Source: a virus. Taken from it: DNA of 23,933 nt. Below the pieces are notes generated by a model. The model made no database searches. It saw only the letters and a program-made list of their open reading frames with translations, and was not told the DNA's origin. The stretch covers positions 1 through 23,933 of IMG/VR virus record IMGVR_UViG_3300048625_000039; one strand, written 5' to 3'. Positions within the stretch are counted from its first letter, which is position 1. Every line of letters starts with the position of its first letter. A program made the translations under genes and the position numbers. This document shows, one piece after another, positions 1 to 5,892 of this stretch.

Positions 1-538
1 TCTTTACAACGATGCAATCATCTGGCGCGTGTAGGACAAATCGCTGATAAGTCTCGTCTGATTCAAGTTCAGGGTTAAAGCTAATCCAGATTTCAGAACC
101 AGGCTTGCGAATGGTAGGAATCAACACATTCCAGCTTAGACGACTAGTTGTCTGAGCTTCTTCTACCCAACAAATATCAACGCCTTCATAAGACTTAACG
201 TTGGCTACGTTGTTTTTCAGGCCAACAAAGCTGAACTCTGAGCCATTCTTGCCTTTGATGCTTGTTTGCGTGATCTCATAGAAACCCATCAAACCGAGCG
301 ATTCAATCTGGTCGCACAACAGTTTATGCACTGAGTCACGAATTGAAGTCTGAAACTCACGGGCGCAAAGAATACGCAACTGGTCTTTGGCCGCTTTAAT
401 CAGCAATGCACGAGCAATACCCCATGACTTAGCACCACCACGGCCACCATAAAGAACTTTGTAGCGTGACTTCTCAAACAAGCATTGCAGCTTGATGGGA
501 AATTGTGCATTAGCAATGGCGGTGTTTACTTCGCTCAT
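1..538 (-). CDS. terL: Terminase large subunit, N-terminal part (runs off left edge)
   Basis: ATP-dependent packaging motor and nuclease that fills the prohead with DNA. Only the first 179 codons are visible. Translating the minus strand from the ATG at 536-538 gives an N-terminus MSEVNTAIANAQFPIKLQCL. A textbook Walker A (GGRGGAKS, about residues 31-38) follows, then a Walker B-like stretch ending DICWVEEAQ. This order is typical of the PBSX/Terminase_3-type ATPase; the C-terminal nuclease domain lies outside the window. The start overlaps the terS stop by four bases (ATGA), which supports both the start choice and translational coupling. The Walker motifs make the family secure. The exact headful versus cos mechanism cannot be told from this part. 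Confidence 0.95.
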   Translation of the reverse strand, partial: MSEVNTAIANAQFPIKLQCLFEKSRYKVLYGGRGGAKSWGIARALLIKAAKDQLRILCAREFQTSIRDSVHKLLCDQIESLGLMGFYEITQTSIKGKNGSEFSFVGLKNNVANVKSYEGVDICWVEEAQTTSRLSWNVLIPTIRKPGSEIWISFNPELESDETYQRFVLHAPDDCIVVK

Positions 539-942
539 TCCTCTGCTGGCTTCACAAACGTCACGTTGATGCCTGAAAGCAAAGGCGCACCATCAGCACC
601 CGTGATCTCAGTCTTTGTGCTTTCACGGTACTTTTTAGGAAACCTTGCAGCCATTGACCTTGCCCAAATACCTGAGTTCAGCCTATCGCTTTCTTTGTTT
701 TCGATCATGTAAGCCTGCGCTTGTTCTTCCCACCAGTAAAGCTCCATGTCTTTAGCTATGCCGATGGCTTCTCGAAATTCTGGATGCTCATCCATCCAAC
801 GGTACAAAGTAGCAGTTCCAACGCCCAACATAGCACCAATAGCTTCAGTTGATTTTCCTATCTTGCCAAGGCTAATAGCCTCCTCACAATAAGAAGGGTC
901 GTAAAGGCTTGGTCTACCTACGGGGCGTGTAATTTCGGTCAT
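535..942 (-). CDS. terS: Terminase small subunit
   Basis: DNA-recognition subunit that brings the packaging motor to the phage genome. The 135-aa product begins MTEITRPVGRPSLYD and carries a helix-turn-helix region at about residues 10-58: repeated short helices, AIGAMLGVGTATLYRW as the likely HTH, then DEHPEFREAI. The arrangement 'GRPS.Y....' plus HTH plus 'HPEF' is usual for phage small terminases. The C-terminal part (about 95-135) is probably the oligomer/TerL contact region. It lies directly upstream of terL with an ATGA overlap and downstream of a 48-aa gene with another ATGA overlap. Both the position and the fold argue for terS; sequence in this family diverges quickly, so the call rests partly on context. 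Confidence 0.88.
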   Translation of the reverse strand: MTEITRPVGRPSLYDPSYCEEAISLGKIGKSTEAIGAMLGVGTATLYRWMDEHPEFREAIGIAKDMELYWWEEQAQAYMIENKESDRLNSGIWARSMAARFPKKYRESTKTEITGADGAPLLSGINVTFVKPAEE

Positions 943-1085
943 TTTTTCTTGGCTGGCTTTTTAGCAGCCTCACGTTTTTCAGCGTAGGCAATTGCGACTG
1001 ACTGTTTCACAGGCTTTCCAGCCTTGATTTCAGCCTTTACGTTAGATTCAAATGCCTTCTTGCTGGCTGATTTCTTCAGGGGCAT
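939..1085 (-). CDS. Small basic protein, DUF6496-like (48 aa)
   Basis: A short lysine- and alanine-rich protein starting MPLKKSASKKAFESN and ending in a run of basic residues (AAKKPAKKK). The pattern 'K..S.K.....N...E..AGKP.KQ.VAIAYA' matches my memory of the DUF6496 group of phage microproteins, whose function is unknown. A highly basic tail would suit nucleic-acid or capsid binding, but that is inference. Its stop overlaps the terS start (ATGA at 939-942). Its 5' end overlaps the next upstream small gene by 38 bases in another frame. It is too short for many gene callers, yet the coupling and typical sequence support it. Confidence 0.75.
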   Translation of the reverse strand: MPLKKSASKKAFESNVKAEIKAGKPVKQSVAIAYAEKREAAKKPAKKK

Positions 1086-1215
1086 CTTGTGTCTCCAGTT
1101 GGGCTAATTGCCATTTGCATTGTTCCAAAGCGCCGTTAATCATGTGTAGATTAACTTCCATTTGCTTGCCTTGCGCCATTAGTTCATCCATGCGCTTTTG
1201 AATTTGCTCTTTCAT
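1048..1215 (-). CDS. Small coiled-coil protein (55 aa)
   Basis: The translation MKEQIQKRMDELMAQGKQME is followed by VNLHMINGALEQCKWQLAQL and an acidic tail. Heptad-like spacing of hydrophobic residues suggests one long helix or a coiled coil. Short proteins of the form 'MKEQIEKR...EL..Q..Q......N...GA...C..WL..LE' are common in phage late operons just upstream of packaging genes; none that I know has an established function. The start overlaps the upstream stop by ATGA at 1212-1215. The 3' end overlaps the DUF6496-like gene out of frame by 38 bases. Confidence 0.65.
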   Translation of the reverse strand: MKEQIQKRMDELMAQGKQMEVNLHMINGALEQCKWQLAQLETQDAPEEISQQEGI

Positions 1216-1334
1216 TTATCTTCTCCAGTTACTACGTTTGCTTGCTTATACAGTCGAGGTCGCTTTTTTGGGTCTTTTTTCTCTAGCATTTTGCCGAGTT
1301 TCCAAAGCAGCCATTGAATCTTACGTTTGAGCAT
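1212..1334 (-). CDS. Very small basic protein (40 aa)
   Basis: The translation starts MLKRKIQWLLWKLGKMLEKK and continues with a basic stretch rich in Lys, Pro and Arg. The first 18 residues form an amphipathic helix with W, L and M on one face. No family is recognised. Support comes from gene geometry: the start lies 14 bases inside the end of the GroES-like gene, and the stop forms an ATGA overlap with the next gene. Base use fits the neighbours. It could be a membrane-surface or nucleic-acid binder, but the sequence alone does not decide. Confidence 0.5.
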   Translation of the reverse strand: MLKRKIQWLLWKLGKMLEKKDPKKRPRLYKQANVVTGEDK

Positions 1335-1620
1335 CTTCCGGTTCCTCTACGAAACAAATATCTTGCCAAGACATTTTCAGACATTTCTGCTCATCAATGG
1401 TCAAAGGCTCAAACTTCAAATATTCGTCTTTGTATTCTTTGCCTGCTGTGCCAAATCGAACACGGTCACCCATCTTTAAGCCCATCCTTGCGGCTTCGTC
1501 ACCCATAGCAACAACGTAGCCAACGGATTCAACTTCTTGCATCATGCTAATGTCAATGGTCGATGTAATGCGTGGTTCAGGCTTAACGATGATCTTGTCA
1601 CGCAATGGCTTGATATTCAT
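1321..1620 (-). CDS. groES: GroES-like co-chaperonin
   Basis: A 99-aa Cpn10-fold protein of about the normal bacterial GroES length. The N-terminus MNIKPLRDKIIVKPEPR matches the conserved GroES opening 'M.I.PL.D...VK'. The section around residues 33-60 (VGYVVAMGDEAARMGLKMGD) contains the characteristic 'G.VVA.G......G...GD.V.F' barrel signature. GroES caps the GroEL folding cage; phage versions (for example T4 gp31) replace the host cap to help fold large capsid proteins. The mobile-loop region is represented by residues about 17-32 (ITSTIDISMMQEVES). The gene sits in the late operon close to terminase, so a capsid-folding role is plausible. It overlaps the upstream Cys-rich gene by four bases (ATGA). 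Confidence 0.88.
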   Translation of the reverse strand: MNIKPLRDKIIVKPEPRITSTIDISMMQEVESVGYVVAMGDEAARMGLKMGDRVRFGTAGKEYKDEYLKFEPLTIDEQKCLKMSWQDICFVEEPEDAQT

Positions 1621-1835
1621 TCGGCCACCTTGCGCGTATATTTACGCTTTGGCAATGAATCAACAACAGGCAGCGCCAGCATTTCAGGAACTGGTTCAGC
1701 GTACCCTAAAGCATAAAACTCACCGCAACGCTCGTTGGGTGATCTGTTTTGGTAAGCTGGAAAACGGCGACACGTTCCCATTGAATGACCACTATCTACA
1801 AAGTGGTCACATGATTTACAATTCTTTTCAACCAT
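1617..1835 (-). CDS. Cysteine-rich small protein, probable zinc-binding (72 aa)
   Basis: The N-terminal half holds four cysteines and two histidines: CKSCDHF, then GHSMGTCRRFP, then ERCGEF. This is the CxxC...C...C arrangement of a small metal-binding knuckle common in phage microproteins of unknown role. The C-terminal half is a Pro/Leu linker and a basic tail (KRKYTRKVAE). A good ribosome binding site (AAGGAG, eight bases before the ATG) fixes the start. It follows a hairpin (1866-1895) and is coupled to groES by an ATGA overlap. Confidence 0.72.
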   Translation of the reverse strand: MVEKNCKSCDHFVDSGHSMGTCRRFPAYQNRSPNERCGEFYALGYAEPVPEMLALPVVDSLPKRKYTRKVAE

Positions 1836-1865
1836 ATCAAATCTCCTTATTTGCTGTGGCTAGAG

Positions 1866-1895
1866 GCCCATTCAGTCCTTCCCGACTGTTTGGGC
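1866..1895 (-). other. Intergenic hairpin in the late operon
   Basis: A perfect two-part stem lies in the 69-base gap between two late genes: GCCCA pairs with TGGGC and CAGTC pairs with GACTG. The stems are separated by a symmetric AA/AA internal loop and closed by a six-base loop (GGGAAG on the minus strand). There is no T-run after it, so it is not an ordinary terminator. An RNA-processing, stability or pausing role is possible; nothing in the sequence decides. Confidence 0.5.
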
Positions 1896-1904
1896 TTCGT
1901 TATT

Positions 1905-2117
1905 TTAGCGGTATTCGCTGCGGTTGTGTGTGTAGCAAACGCCTTCGGTGCGGCCAGTGTTGAACAGTTTGTCCTTGCCGGTTGCATCTTCTTTACCCAT
2001 AGCGACACCGCCAACGAGTTTTTCTTTGCGTTCACCGCTGCGGTCAGACGAAGTTGCGCCCTTTGGTTCGCGTTCGCCTGTCATGCCTTTGGCAGCTTTG
2101 GTATCCATTTTACCCAT
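1905..2117 (-). CDS. Small hydrophilic phage protein (70 aa), first gene of late operon
   Basis: The translation begins MGKMDTKAAKGMTGEREPKG and ends with FNTGRTEGVCYTHNRSEYR. It is Gly-, Lys- and charge-rich with no membrane segment and low predicted hydrophobic-core content. The 'SGERKEKLVGGVAMGKEDATG' style resembles unnamed small proteins in other environmental phages, but I cannot give a function. AAGGAA eight bases upstream sets the start. It is the promoter-proximal gene of the leftward late operon, directly below a sigma70-like promoter. Two other long frames overlap this region on either strand; this one has the ribosome site and the phage-like sequence. Confidence 0.68.
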   Translation of the reverse strand: MGKMDTKAAKGMTGEREPKGATSSDRSGERKEKLVGGVAMGKEDATGKDKLFNTGRTEGVCYTHNRSEYR

Positions 2118-2144
2118 GATATTTCCTTAAGAAATTGTTTGTCT

Positions 2145-2173
2145 GGTGACTTTACGCCCTAAGTGGCATAATT
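2145..2173 (+). promoter_or_regulatory. Possible extended -10 promoter for the isolated plus-strand gene
   Basis: The plus strand has TGGCATAAT at 2165-2173, an extended -10 (TGn plus CATAAT), with a weak -35 (TGGTGA, 2145-2150) at 17-base spacing. The start point near 2180 leaves a short leader with AGGAG at 2188-2192 before the ATG at 2201. It occupies nearly the same DNA as the leftward promoter. Confidence 0.4.
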
Positions 2174-2178
2174 GTCAA
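2149..2178 (-). promoter_or_regulatory. Sigma70-like promoter for the leftward late operon
   Basis: Reading the minus strand, a perfect -35 TTGACA (2173-2178) is followed after 18 bases by TAAAGT (2149-2154, four of six matches to TATAAT). Transcription would start about 2142 and give a roughly 25-base leader carrying AAGGAA before the ATG at 2117. The perfect -35 makes this the best promoter in the window. It overlaps the -10 of the opposite-facing promoter. Confidence 0.55.
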
Positions 2179-2200
2179 ACATATTATAGGAGTTTTTTCA

Positions 2201-2428
2201 ATGGCTACAAACTTTAAATTCAGTGGTAACAAAACCGCAAAAGCAACGCCTGGCGGCCACTACGTCATGGAACGCGAGTACAAAGCAGAGGCACGAAAGA
2301 TTGCAGCCATTGAAAAAGAACTCAAAGAACATGAGAAAACTGACGCCGCTCATGCTCACCCCATGCGCCGCAGCCATGAGGCACAGAGCCAAAAATCGGC
2401 TCCTTTGCCCAATATGCGCAAGTACTAA
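2201..2428 (+). CDS. Isolated small charged protein (75 aa)
   Basis: The product begins MATNFKFSGNKTAKATPGGH and has a strongly charged helical middle (YKAEARKIAAIEKELKEHEK) followed by a His/Arg-rich tail. It has no membrane segment and no recognised family. A clear AGGAG lies eight bases before the ATG. It is the only plus-strand gene between the two leftward operons, with its own candidate promoter and a hairpin terminator just past its stop. Its stop overlaps the stop of the facing YbcO-like gene by four bases. Position against the late promoter would suit a regulator, but that is inference from context only. Confidence 0.72.
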   Translation: MATNFKFSGNKTAKATPGGHYVMEREYKAEARKIAAIEKELKEHEKTDAAHAHPMRRSHEAQSQKSAPLPNMRKY

Positions 2429-2739
2429 TCCAACTCCTTAGGCCATTTCCCTTGGCCTTTTAGTCGGCTTACTGTTTTTTGATAAGCCATTTGCCACAAT
2501 GATCGTCGCTGCTCTTTGTTGAGCCTAGCGCCTGAATCTAGTTCCATGTGGCATTTTTGGCATAGTGCGGCTGTAAATTCATCGCTTGCCTTGATTCCAC
2601 GGCCCTTATTTCCCCAATCTGACCAATTACTGTGGGCAGCTTGGGTTTCGCCTTCTATGTAGCAGTTTTGACAGGGTAGGCTTGCTACGTTTTTCAAATG
2701 CTTTACGCTGCGAAAATAGTTGAACTTTGGAATCATCAT
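2425..2739 (-). CDS. YbcO/DUF1364-like HNH-fold nuclease of the nin region
   Basis: The 104-aa product contains the metal-binding core of the treble-clef/HNH group: LPCQNCYIEGETQAAHSNW in the first half and AALCQKCHMELDSG further on (two CxxC pairs, AAHSNW and CHMELD). The terminal region QRRSLWQMAYQKT is also typical. Such proteins (YbcO/DUF1364, also called Ref-like in a loose sense) are phage nucleases usually found with NinB, as here. The start is placed at the ATG that overlaps the upstream stop by ATGA (2736-2739); a second ATG follows directly. This is the last gene of the long leftward early operon. Confidence 0.75.
   Translation of the reverse strand: MMIPKFNYFRSVKHLKNVASLPCQNCYIEGETQAAHSNWSDWGNKGRGIKASDEFTAALCQKCHMELDSGARLNKEQRRSLWQMAYQKTVSRLKGQGKWPKELD
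2440..2461 (+). terminator. Weak rho-independent terminator for the plus-strand 75-aa gene
   Basis: Twelve bases after the stop codon, AGGCCA and TGGCCT form a perfect six-base stem with a seven-base loop (TTTCCCT), followed by TTT. The T-run is short, so efficiency is uncertain. It lies inside the 3' coding end of the convergent YbcO-like gene, so it could also act as that gene's stop-region structure. Confidence 0.45.
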
Positions 2740-3197
2740 GCGATTTCCACCACGTTTTTTCCATGGCTACGAATGTAGTTTGCAGTTTTAAGAATCATCT
2801 TTTCGTACTCTGACCGAGCAATGCTTGTGCGTTGAAGGTCGTGATATTCCCAAACGTCTTTCACGGCTTTGATGCCAACGCCAGACAATCCCATCTTCTT
2901 TGTCTCTTCATAGCGTTTTGCAGCCTCATACAAGGCTTTCTGGGCGCTTTCGCAGTAAGGCAATACCTCTGGACCAATTCCGCTTTTTCCCATTGTCTCT
3001 GCAATGTTAAGCACGTCCGCAAGCCATCGCCAATCTTCTACGGTTCCACGGCCATGAACCATGTTGTCAATTGCTGCAAGTTCACAAAGACGCAACTTGT
3101 CTAAAGATTGTTTGTCAGCAATAGCAGCGCCAGCGATTGCGTGAGCCACTGGATTGATGTTAGTTGACCAAACACGGCGTTTGCATTGTTTTCTCAT
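2736..3197 (-). CDS. Conserved phage protein of unknown function (153 aa)
   Basis: The product starts MRKQCKRRVWSTNINPVAHA and is almost wholly helical. It includes LRLCELAAIDNMVHGRGTVE and DVLNIAETMGKSGIGPEVLP. I remember similar proteins ('MRK..KR.VW...NP..HAI.GA') in betaproteobacterial phages next to nin-type genes; their role is unknown. A longer reading exists, starting 24 codons upstream. The start at 3197 is preferred because it forms an ATGA overlap with a 56-aa gene and matches the family beginning. The stop is coupled to the YbcO-like gene by ATGA. Confidence 0.75.
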   Translation of the reverse strand: MRKQCKRRVWSTNINPVAHAIAGAAIADKQSLDKLRLCELAAIDNMVHGRGTVEDWRWLADVLNIAETMGKSGIGPEVLPYCESAQKALYEAAKRYEETKKMGLSGVGIKAVKDVWEYHDLQRTSIARSEYEKMILKTANYIRSHGKNVVEIA

Positions 3198-3364
3198 TCT
3201 GTAACCACCGTAAAAACTTTGCTTTTGCTGAAATGATGCAAACATTTTGAAGTGCGAATGGCGCACCAATCACGGCCAAGGCTGCGGCCTTTGACTTTTA
3301 TTATCTGGCTACCCATCAAAATCACATCGCCTGTTTTCAGTTGAAAAAATGTCTTTTCTTTCAT
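3194..3364 (-). CDS. Small basic beta-rich protein (56 aa)
   Basis: The translation MKEKTFFQLKTGDVILMGSQ continues with IIKVKGRSLGRDWCAIRTSK and ends VFTVVTE. Alternating hydrophobic residues suggest a small beta-barrel of KOW or SH3-like size, which is an inference from pattern only. No family is recognised. Both ends form ATGA overlaps: the start with the ninB stop (3361-3364), and the stop with the start of the 153-aa gene (3194-3197). That geometry is the main support. Confidence 0.65.
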   Translation of the reverse strand: MKEKTFFQLKTGDVILMGSQIIKVKGRSLGRDWCAIRTSKCLHHFSKSKVFTVVTE

Positions 3365-3774
3365 ATCGTTTCCTTTAGTTCAATACCATTTTCAGCACAC
3401 CAAGCCAACAAGAATTCAACAAACTCGCTTGCTTGTTCTTTTGTGAAGTTTCTTGTTTGCATCCCAAGCTGGACAATGCCATCACCAGACAAATTAGGTA
3501 TTACTTTGCCTGCTGACAACCCTTTTTCTTTGCAAAACTCTTGGACTAAAAGTCGTTTCCAGTCTTCCGATGACCACTTAGCGCCCATGTGCTGCGCTTG
3601 TTTGGCAATGTCACCAATGATGGCGTGAAATTTCTCGTTTTGTTCGTTGCTTCTTTGTTTGTATTTGATTTCTACCTGAAATTGCTTTCCAGCTTTCAAT
3701 CCGTTAAGACACTTTGACCAAGCATCACGAAATGCCGCAAGTCCTTGCTGTTCATCATCTAAATAAAATTTCAT
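3361..3774 (-). CDS. ninB: NinB-like recombination protein
   Basis: Lambda NinB (Orf) is a recombination mediator that binds single-stranded DNA and can replace RecFOR. This 137-aa product has the family hallmarks: RSNEQNEKFHAIIGDIAKQ at about residues 41-59, then KWSSEDWKRLLVQEF, and a C-terminal helix pair TKEQASEFVEFLLAWCAENG. Its length is close to lambda NinB (about 146 aa). It lies between a homing-endonuclease-like gene (ATGA overlap upstream) and a small unknown gene (ATGA overlap downstream). It complements the ERF/YqaJ set on the other strand. Confidence 0.9.
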   Translation of the reverse strand: MKFYLDDEQQGLAAFRDAWSKCLNGLKAGKQFQVEIKYKQRSNEQNEKFHAIIGDIAKQAQHMGAKWSSEDWKRLLVQEFCKEKGLSAGKVIPNLSGDGIVQLGMQTRNFTKEQASEFVEFLLAWCAENGIELKETI

Positions 3775-4268
3775 GCGCGTAACTCAGGGCTGAATGTGTG
3801 AAATTTCTTTTTTCCATCAATGTATGCTTGATGAGCTTCTTCAGGCGTTTTGTAGTAACCAAGACTTTTTGTTTTTCCATCTATCATGATCTTTGCTTGC
3901 CAGTTCTTTGTTTTTGGATGAAAGTAAGCACCTTTAAAACCTGACATTGCCTTGGTTTTTATGCTTATGTTTTGCAAGTTTTGACCATAAGTTGCACAAC
4001 GCAAATTGACAATTTTGTTGTTTAACTTGTTGCCATCTATGTGGTCAATAGCAATGGGCCATTCATTATGTTCATAGAACCAAGCCAATCTATGCAGATA
4101 GTACAAATGCCCATCAATGTGCATCCGTACATATCCATTCTTAGCTGGTTTAGCTATTACCAAACCAGATTTGATGTTTGCAACAGAAACAAGCCTAAAG
4201 AAATTGCCAGTTTCTTTGTCATAGGAAACAAGTTCTTTCAATCGTTCGTTTGTAAGATTTGATTTCAT
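3771..4268 (-). CDS. HNH endonuclease with AP2-like DNA-binding domain
   Basis: A probable free-standing homing endonuclease. Residues about 58-100 hold the HNH core: LHRLAWFYEHNEWP, then the DHIDGN motif at 75-80, NKIVNLR, and ATYGQNLQN. Residues about 109-157 form an AP2-like unit (SGFKGAYFHPKTKNWQAKI, SLGYYKTPEEAHQAY). The first 50 residues resemble the usual 'L...L.YD..TG.F.R' lead-in of this group. The stop overlaps the ninB start by ATGA. A 24-base gap precedes it after the DUF6378 gene, with a poor ribosome site. Such genes are mobile and often inserted between functional genes without harming them. Confidence 0.9.
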   Translation of the reverse strand: MKSNLTNERLKELVSYDKETGNFFRLVSVANIKSGLVIAKPAKNGYVRMHIDGHLYYLHRLAWFYEHNEWPIAIDHIDGNKLNNKIVNLRCATYGQNLQNISIKTKAMSGFKGAYFHPKTKNWQAKIMIDGKTKSLGYYKTPEEAHQAYIDGKKKFHTFSPELRA

Positions 4269-4292
4269 AATAGCATTGTATCATGATATTTC

Positions 4293-4547
4293 TTACTTGA
4301 GTCTATCTGCTTCCAAAGTAGCGTAGCCAGCAATGTCGTGCCAATGGTCATGAACGTTTGGGTTGCCGTTCAAAATGCGAGCGATCTTGTGAGCAATCAT
4401 GTCCAAAGCTTCTCGTTGTGTTGCAGATAAAACACCATAACCATGTGCATTGAACATTTGACATTTGATGCTTTGAGCAATCAATGCGTGAGTTTCAAAA
4501 TTGCCATGTGTCTTTTGGCGTTCTTCCAATGTGTCTTCAATGCTCAT
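4293..4547 (-). CDS. DUF6378-like phage protein (84 aa)
   Basis: The sequence runs MSIEDTLEERQKTHGNFETH, SAT(Q)REALDMIAHKIARIL, and HDHWHDIAGYATLEADR. The 'ER...HG.F', 'QREALDMIA.KI.RI..G' and 'DHW.DIAGYA.L' blocks are the signature of the DUF6378 group. Its function is not known; the His/Asp pattern resembles nucleotide-handling MazG/HD-type helices, but I do not claim activity. It is coupled to the upstream nuclease gene by ATGA. The first codons (ATGAG...GAAGACACATTG) resemble the start of the repeat protein at 5896-6390. Confidence 0.85.
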   Translation of the reverse strand: MSIEDTLEERQKTHGNFETHALIAQSIKCQMFNAHGYGVLSATQREALDMIAHKIARILNGNPNVHDHWHDIAGYATLEADRLK

Positions 4548-4807
4548 ATCACCCCAATCATTCTTAAAGCCTCTTCAGGCCCTTCAATTCGTTCTAACCT
4601 ACCACCAATCCACTCTGCAAAAAACTCTTGTTGTAACTTCGTTAATCGCTTTGTGGGGCCTGTTTTAACTTCAACCAAGTATGTTTGACCGTTGTAGCCA
4701 ACCAAAAGATCAACTGGCAGGCTAATAATCCAAACGTAAGCGCCAGCAGATCGCAAGGCACTAACGATTTGATCTTGGTTTTGGTCAACCCTTGCTGCCC
4801 TTCTCAT
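4544..4807 (-). CDS. PD-(D/E)XK (VRR-NUC-like) nuclease
   Basis: An 87-aa product beginning MRRAARVDQNQDQIVSALRS. The nuclease core reads LPVDLLVGYNGQTYLVEVKTG: Asp33, Glu46 and Lys48 give the D...ExK active site, and LTKLQQEFFAEW supplies the following helix with Gln. VRR-NUC proteins are small structure-specific nucleases found alone in many phages; some act on branched DNA. The usual 'G.PDLLVG' is here 'LPVDLLVG', a small variation next to the catalytic Asp. It overlaps its neighbours by ATGA on both sides (DUF6378 downstream, DUF551-like upstream). Confidence 0.85.
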   Translation of the reverse strand: MRRAARVDQNQDQIVSALRSAGAYVWIISLPVDLLVGYNGQTYLVEVKTGPTKRLTKLQQEFFAEWIGGRLERIEGPEEALRMIGVI

Positions 4808-5007
4808 GATTCATCCTTTTTAAACTTTGGCAAAGGAGCCCAATGTGTAAAGTATGTATCGCCCTTTTCTAGCTTTCCATACATTGCTACACCTGTTTTT
4901 CGTGCAATCAGTTGAACTTTTACGTTTCTTGGGCATGATGCAATTGGTTGCCAAAAGTAGTTTTTATCTACTGCAGCGTTTCCTGTTGAATCAGTTTGTG
5001 GTGTCAT
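4804..5007 (-). CDS. DUF551-like small protein (67 aa)
   Basis: Residues 18-60 follow the DUF551 pattern: a leading 'W.PI...P' (FWQPIASCPRN), a central strand VKVQLIARKTG, and a terminal 'THWAPLPKF'. DUF551 proteins are short phage and prophage proteins of unknown function. The first 17 residues (MTPQTDSTGNAAVDKNY) look disordered. The ribosome site is formed by the end of the upstream gene (AAGGACTAAGACATG), where the upstream stop lies between the ribosome site and the start. Confidence 0.8.
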   Translation of the reverse strand: MTPQTDSTGNAAVDKNYFWQPIASCPRNVKVQLIARKTGVAMYGKLEKGDTYFTHWAPLPKFKKDES

Positions 5008-5010
5008 GTC

Positions 5011-5892
5011 TTAGTCCTTAATGCTGTGGGCAATAACAGGACCGAGCTTTTGCAACTGATAGCCGTGTTGTGTTTTCAAAAGCGTCAATCCAGCGTTGCT
5101 GATTGCCAGCAAAACCCCCTTTGGTATTTCATCCGTCAGCGGCTTGCGTTGTTGTGGTGTGGTGTAGTAGGCAGATTCAAGTATCTTCCGAACATTGTTG
5201 TCAAGCGTGAAACCTTCAAGCACCGTGAACACAGCGTCTTTTAAAGACTGCGCCACAGGCTCACCCTGCTCTTGCTTTACTGAAAAAGAATTCGCCCTTG
5301 CAAATCTAACGCCAGCATGAAAAGAGGCGTAGTTGTCCGATTGCTCTGCCGCAATTTCAACATCATTAGATTCAGGCTCAAGCCAAAATAGTTCACCAAT
5401 TTGCTCTGCCGCGTATTCACCAAAATTGTTTCCGTCCCACTTAACCAGCGTCTTTCCTGACGTAGAAGTAGCCCACACAACACAAAGTTCATCGGTTTCA
5501 ATACAGCGCAAAATATTCCCTCGGCGTAGTTTCACAGGCTCACCCTGCTCTTGCTTTAACGATTCAAAGAATTCATCGTTATTAATTTGGCCTTCCCACT
5601 TTTGCTTTGGCTTCTTTTGTTCGGCTAGTGCCTCCAAAATACCAATCACATCTCCCACTGTTGCACCATCTCCAGCGCGTTCAAGAATGGCAAGCAGACA
5701 ATATCCAACATCTTCAAACTCTCTGATACGTTCTTTGCTCACAAGCTCACCCTGCTCTTGCTTGGCTAGTGCTTCTTCTATAGCTGCAAGCACGTTTTCA
5801 TTGACCAATCCAATGCCAATCGAACGCAAGCACCATTGTTTGATGTGATTCAGTTCATCAAGCGCCAGCTTCATTGTTTCTTCGGTGTTCAT
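5011..5892 (-). CDS. KQEQGEPV-repeat protein 1 (293 aa), unknown function
   Basis: The first of three tandem related genes in sequence order, and the last transcribed. The N-terminal helical part (MNTEETMKLALDELNHIKQW ... AAIEEALA) leads into KQEQGELVS at about residue 44. Further copies KQEQGEPVK and KQEQGEPVA occur near residues 113 and 207. The C-terminal end has YYTTPQQRKPLT followed by a short helical tail. Between the repeat tags lie unrelated segments, for example a beta-rich stretch (LRRGNILRCIETDELCVVWA). Proteins with 'EPVAWM ... YTTPPQR' tags are widespread in phages of Burkholderiales-type hosts, but no function is established to my knowledge. The ribosome site AAGGAG precedes the upstream stop (GGAGTAAGACATG). 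Confidence 0.82.
   Translation of the reverse strand: MNTEETMKLALDELNHIKQWCLRSIGIGLVNENVLAAIEEALAKQEQGELVSKERIREFEDVGYCLLAILERAGDGATVGDVIGILEALAEQKKPKQKWEGQINNDEFFESLKQEQGEPVKLRRGNILRCIETDELCVVWATSTSGKTLVKWDGNNFGEYAAEQIGELFWLEPESNDVEIAAEQSDNYASFHAGVRFARANSFSVKQEQGEPVAQSLKDAVFTVLEGFTLDNNVRKILESAYYTTPQQRKPLTDEIPKGVLLAISNAGLTLLKTQHGYQLQKLGPVIAHSIKD

Noticed and set aside
1847-2035. 62-codon minus-strand frame
   Set aside because: Overlaps the 70-aa gene in another frame, lacks a ribosome site, and runs through the intergenic hairpin.
2118-2200. Riboswitch in the divergent gap
   Set aside because: No stable stem found; the gap is filled by promoter elements.
5333-5848. 171-codon open frame on the plus strand opposite repeat protein 1
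   Set aside because: Ser/Ala-rich antisense reading of the repeat gene, no ribosome site, and it crosses the repeat tags; a shadow.
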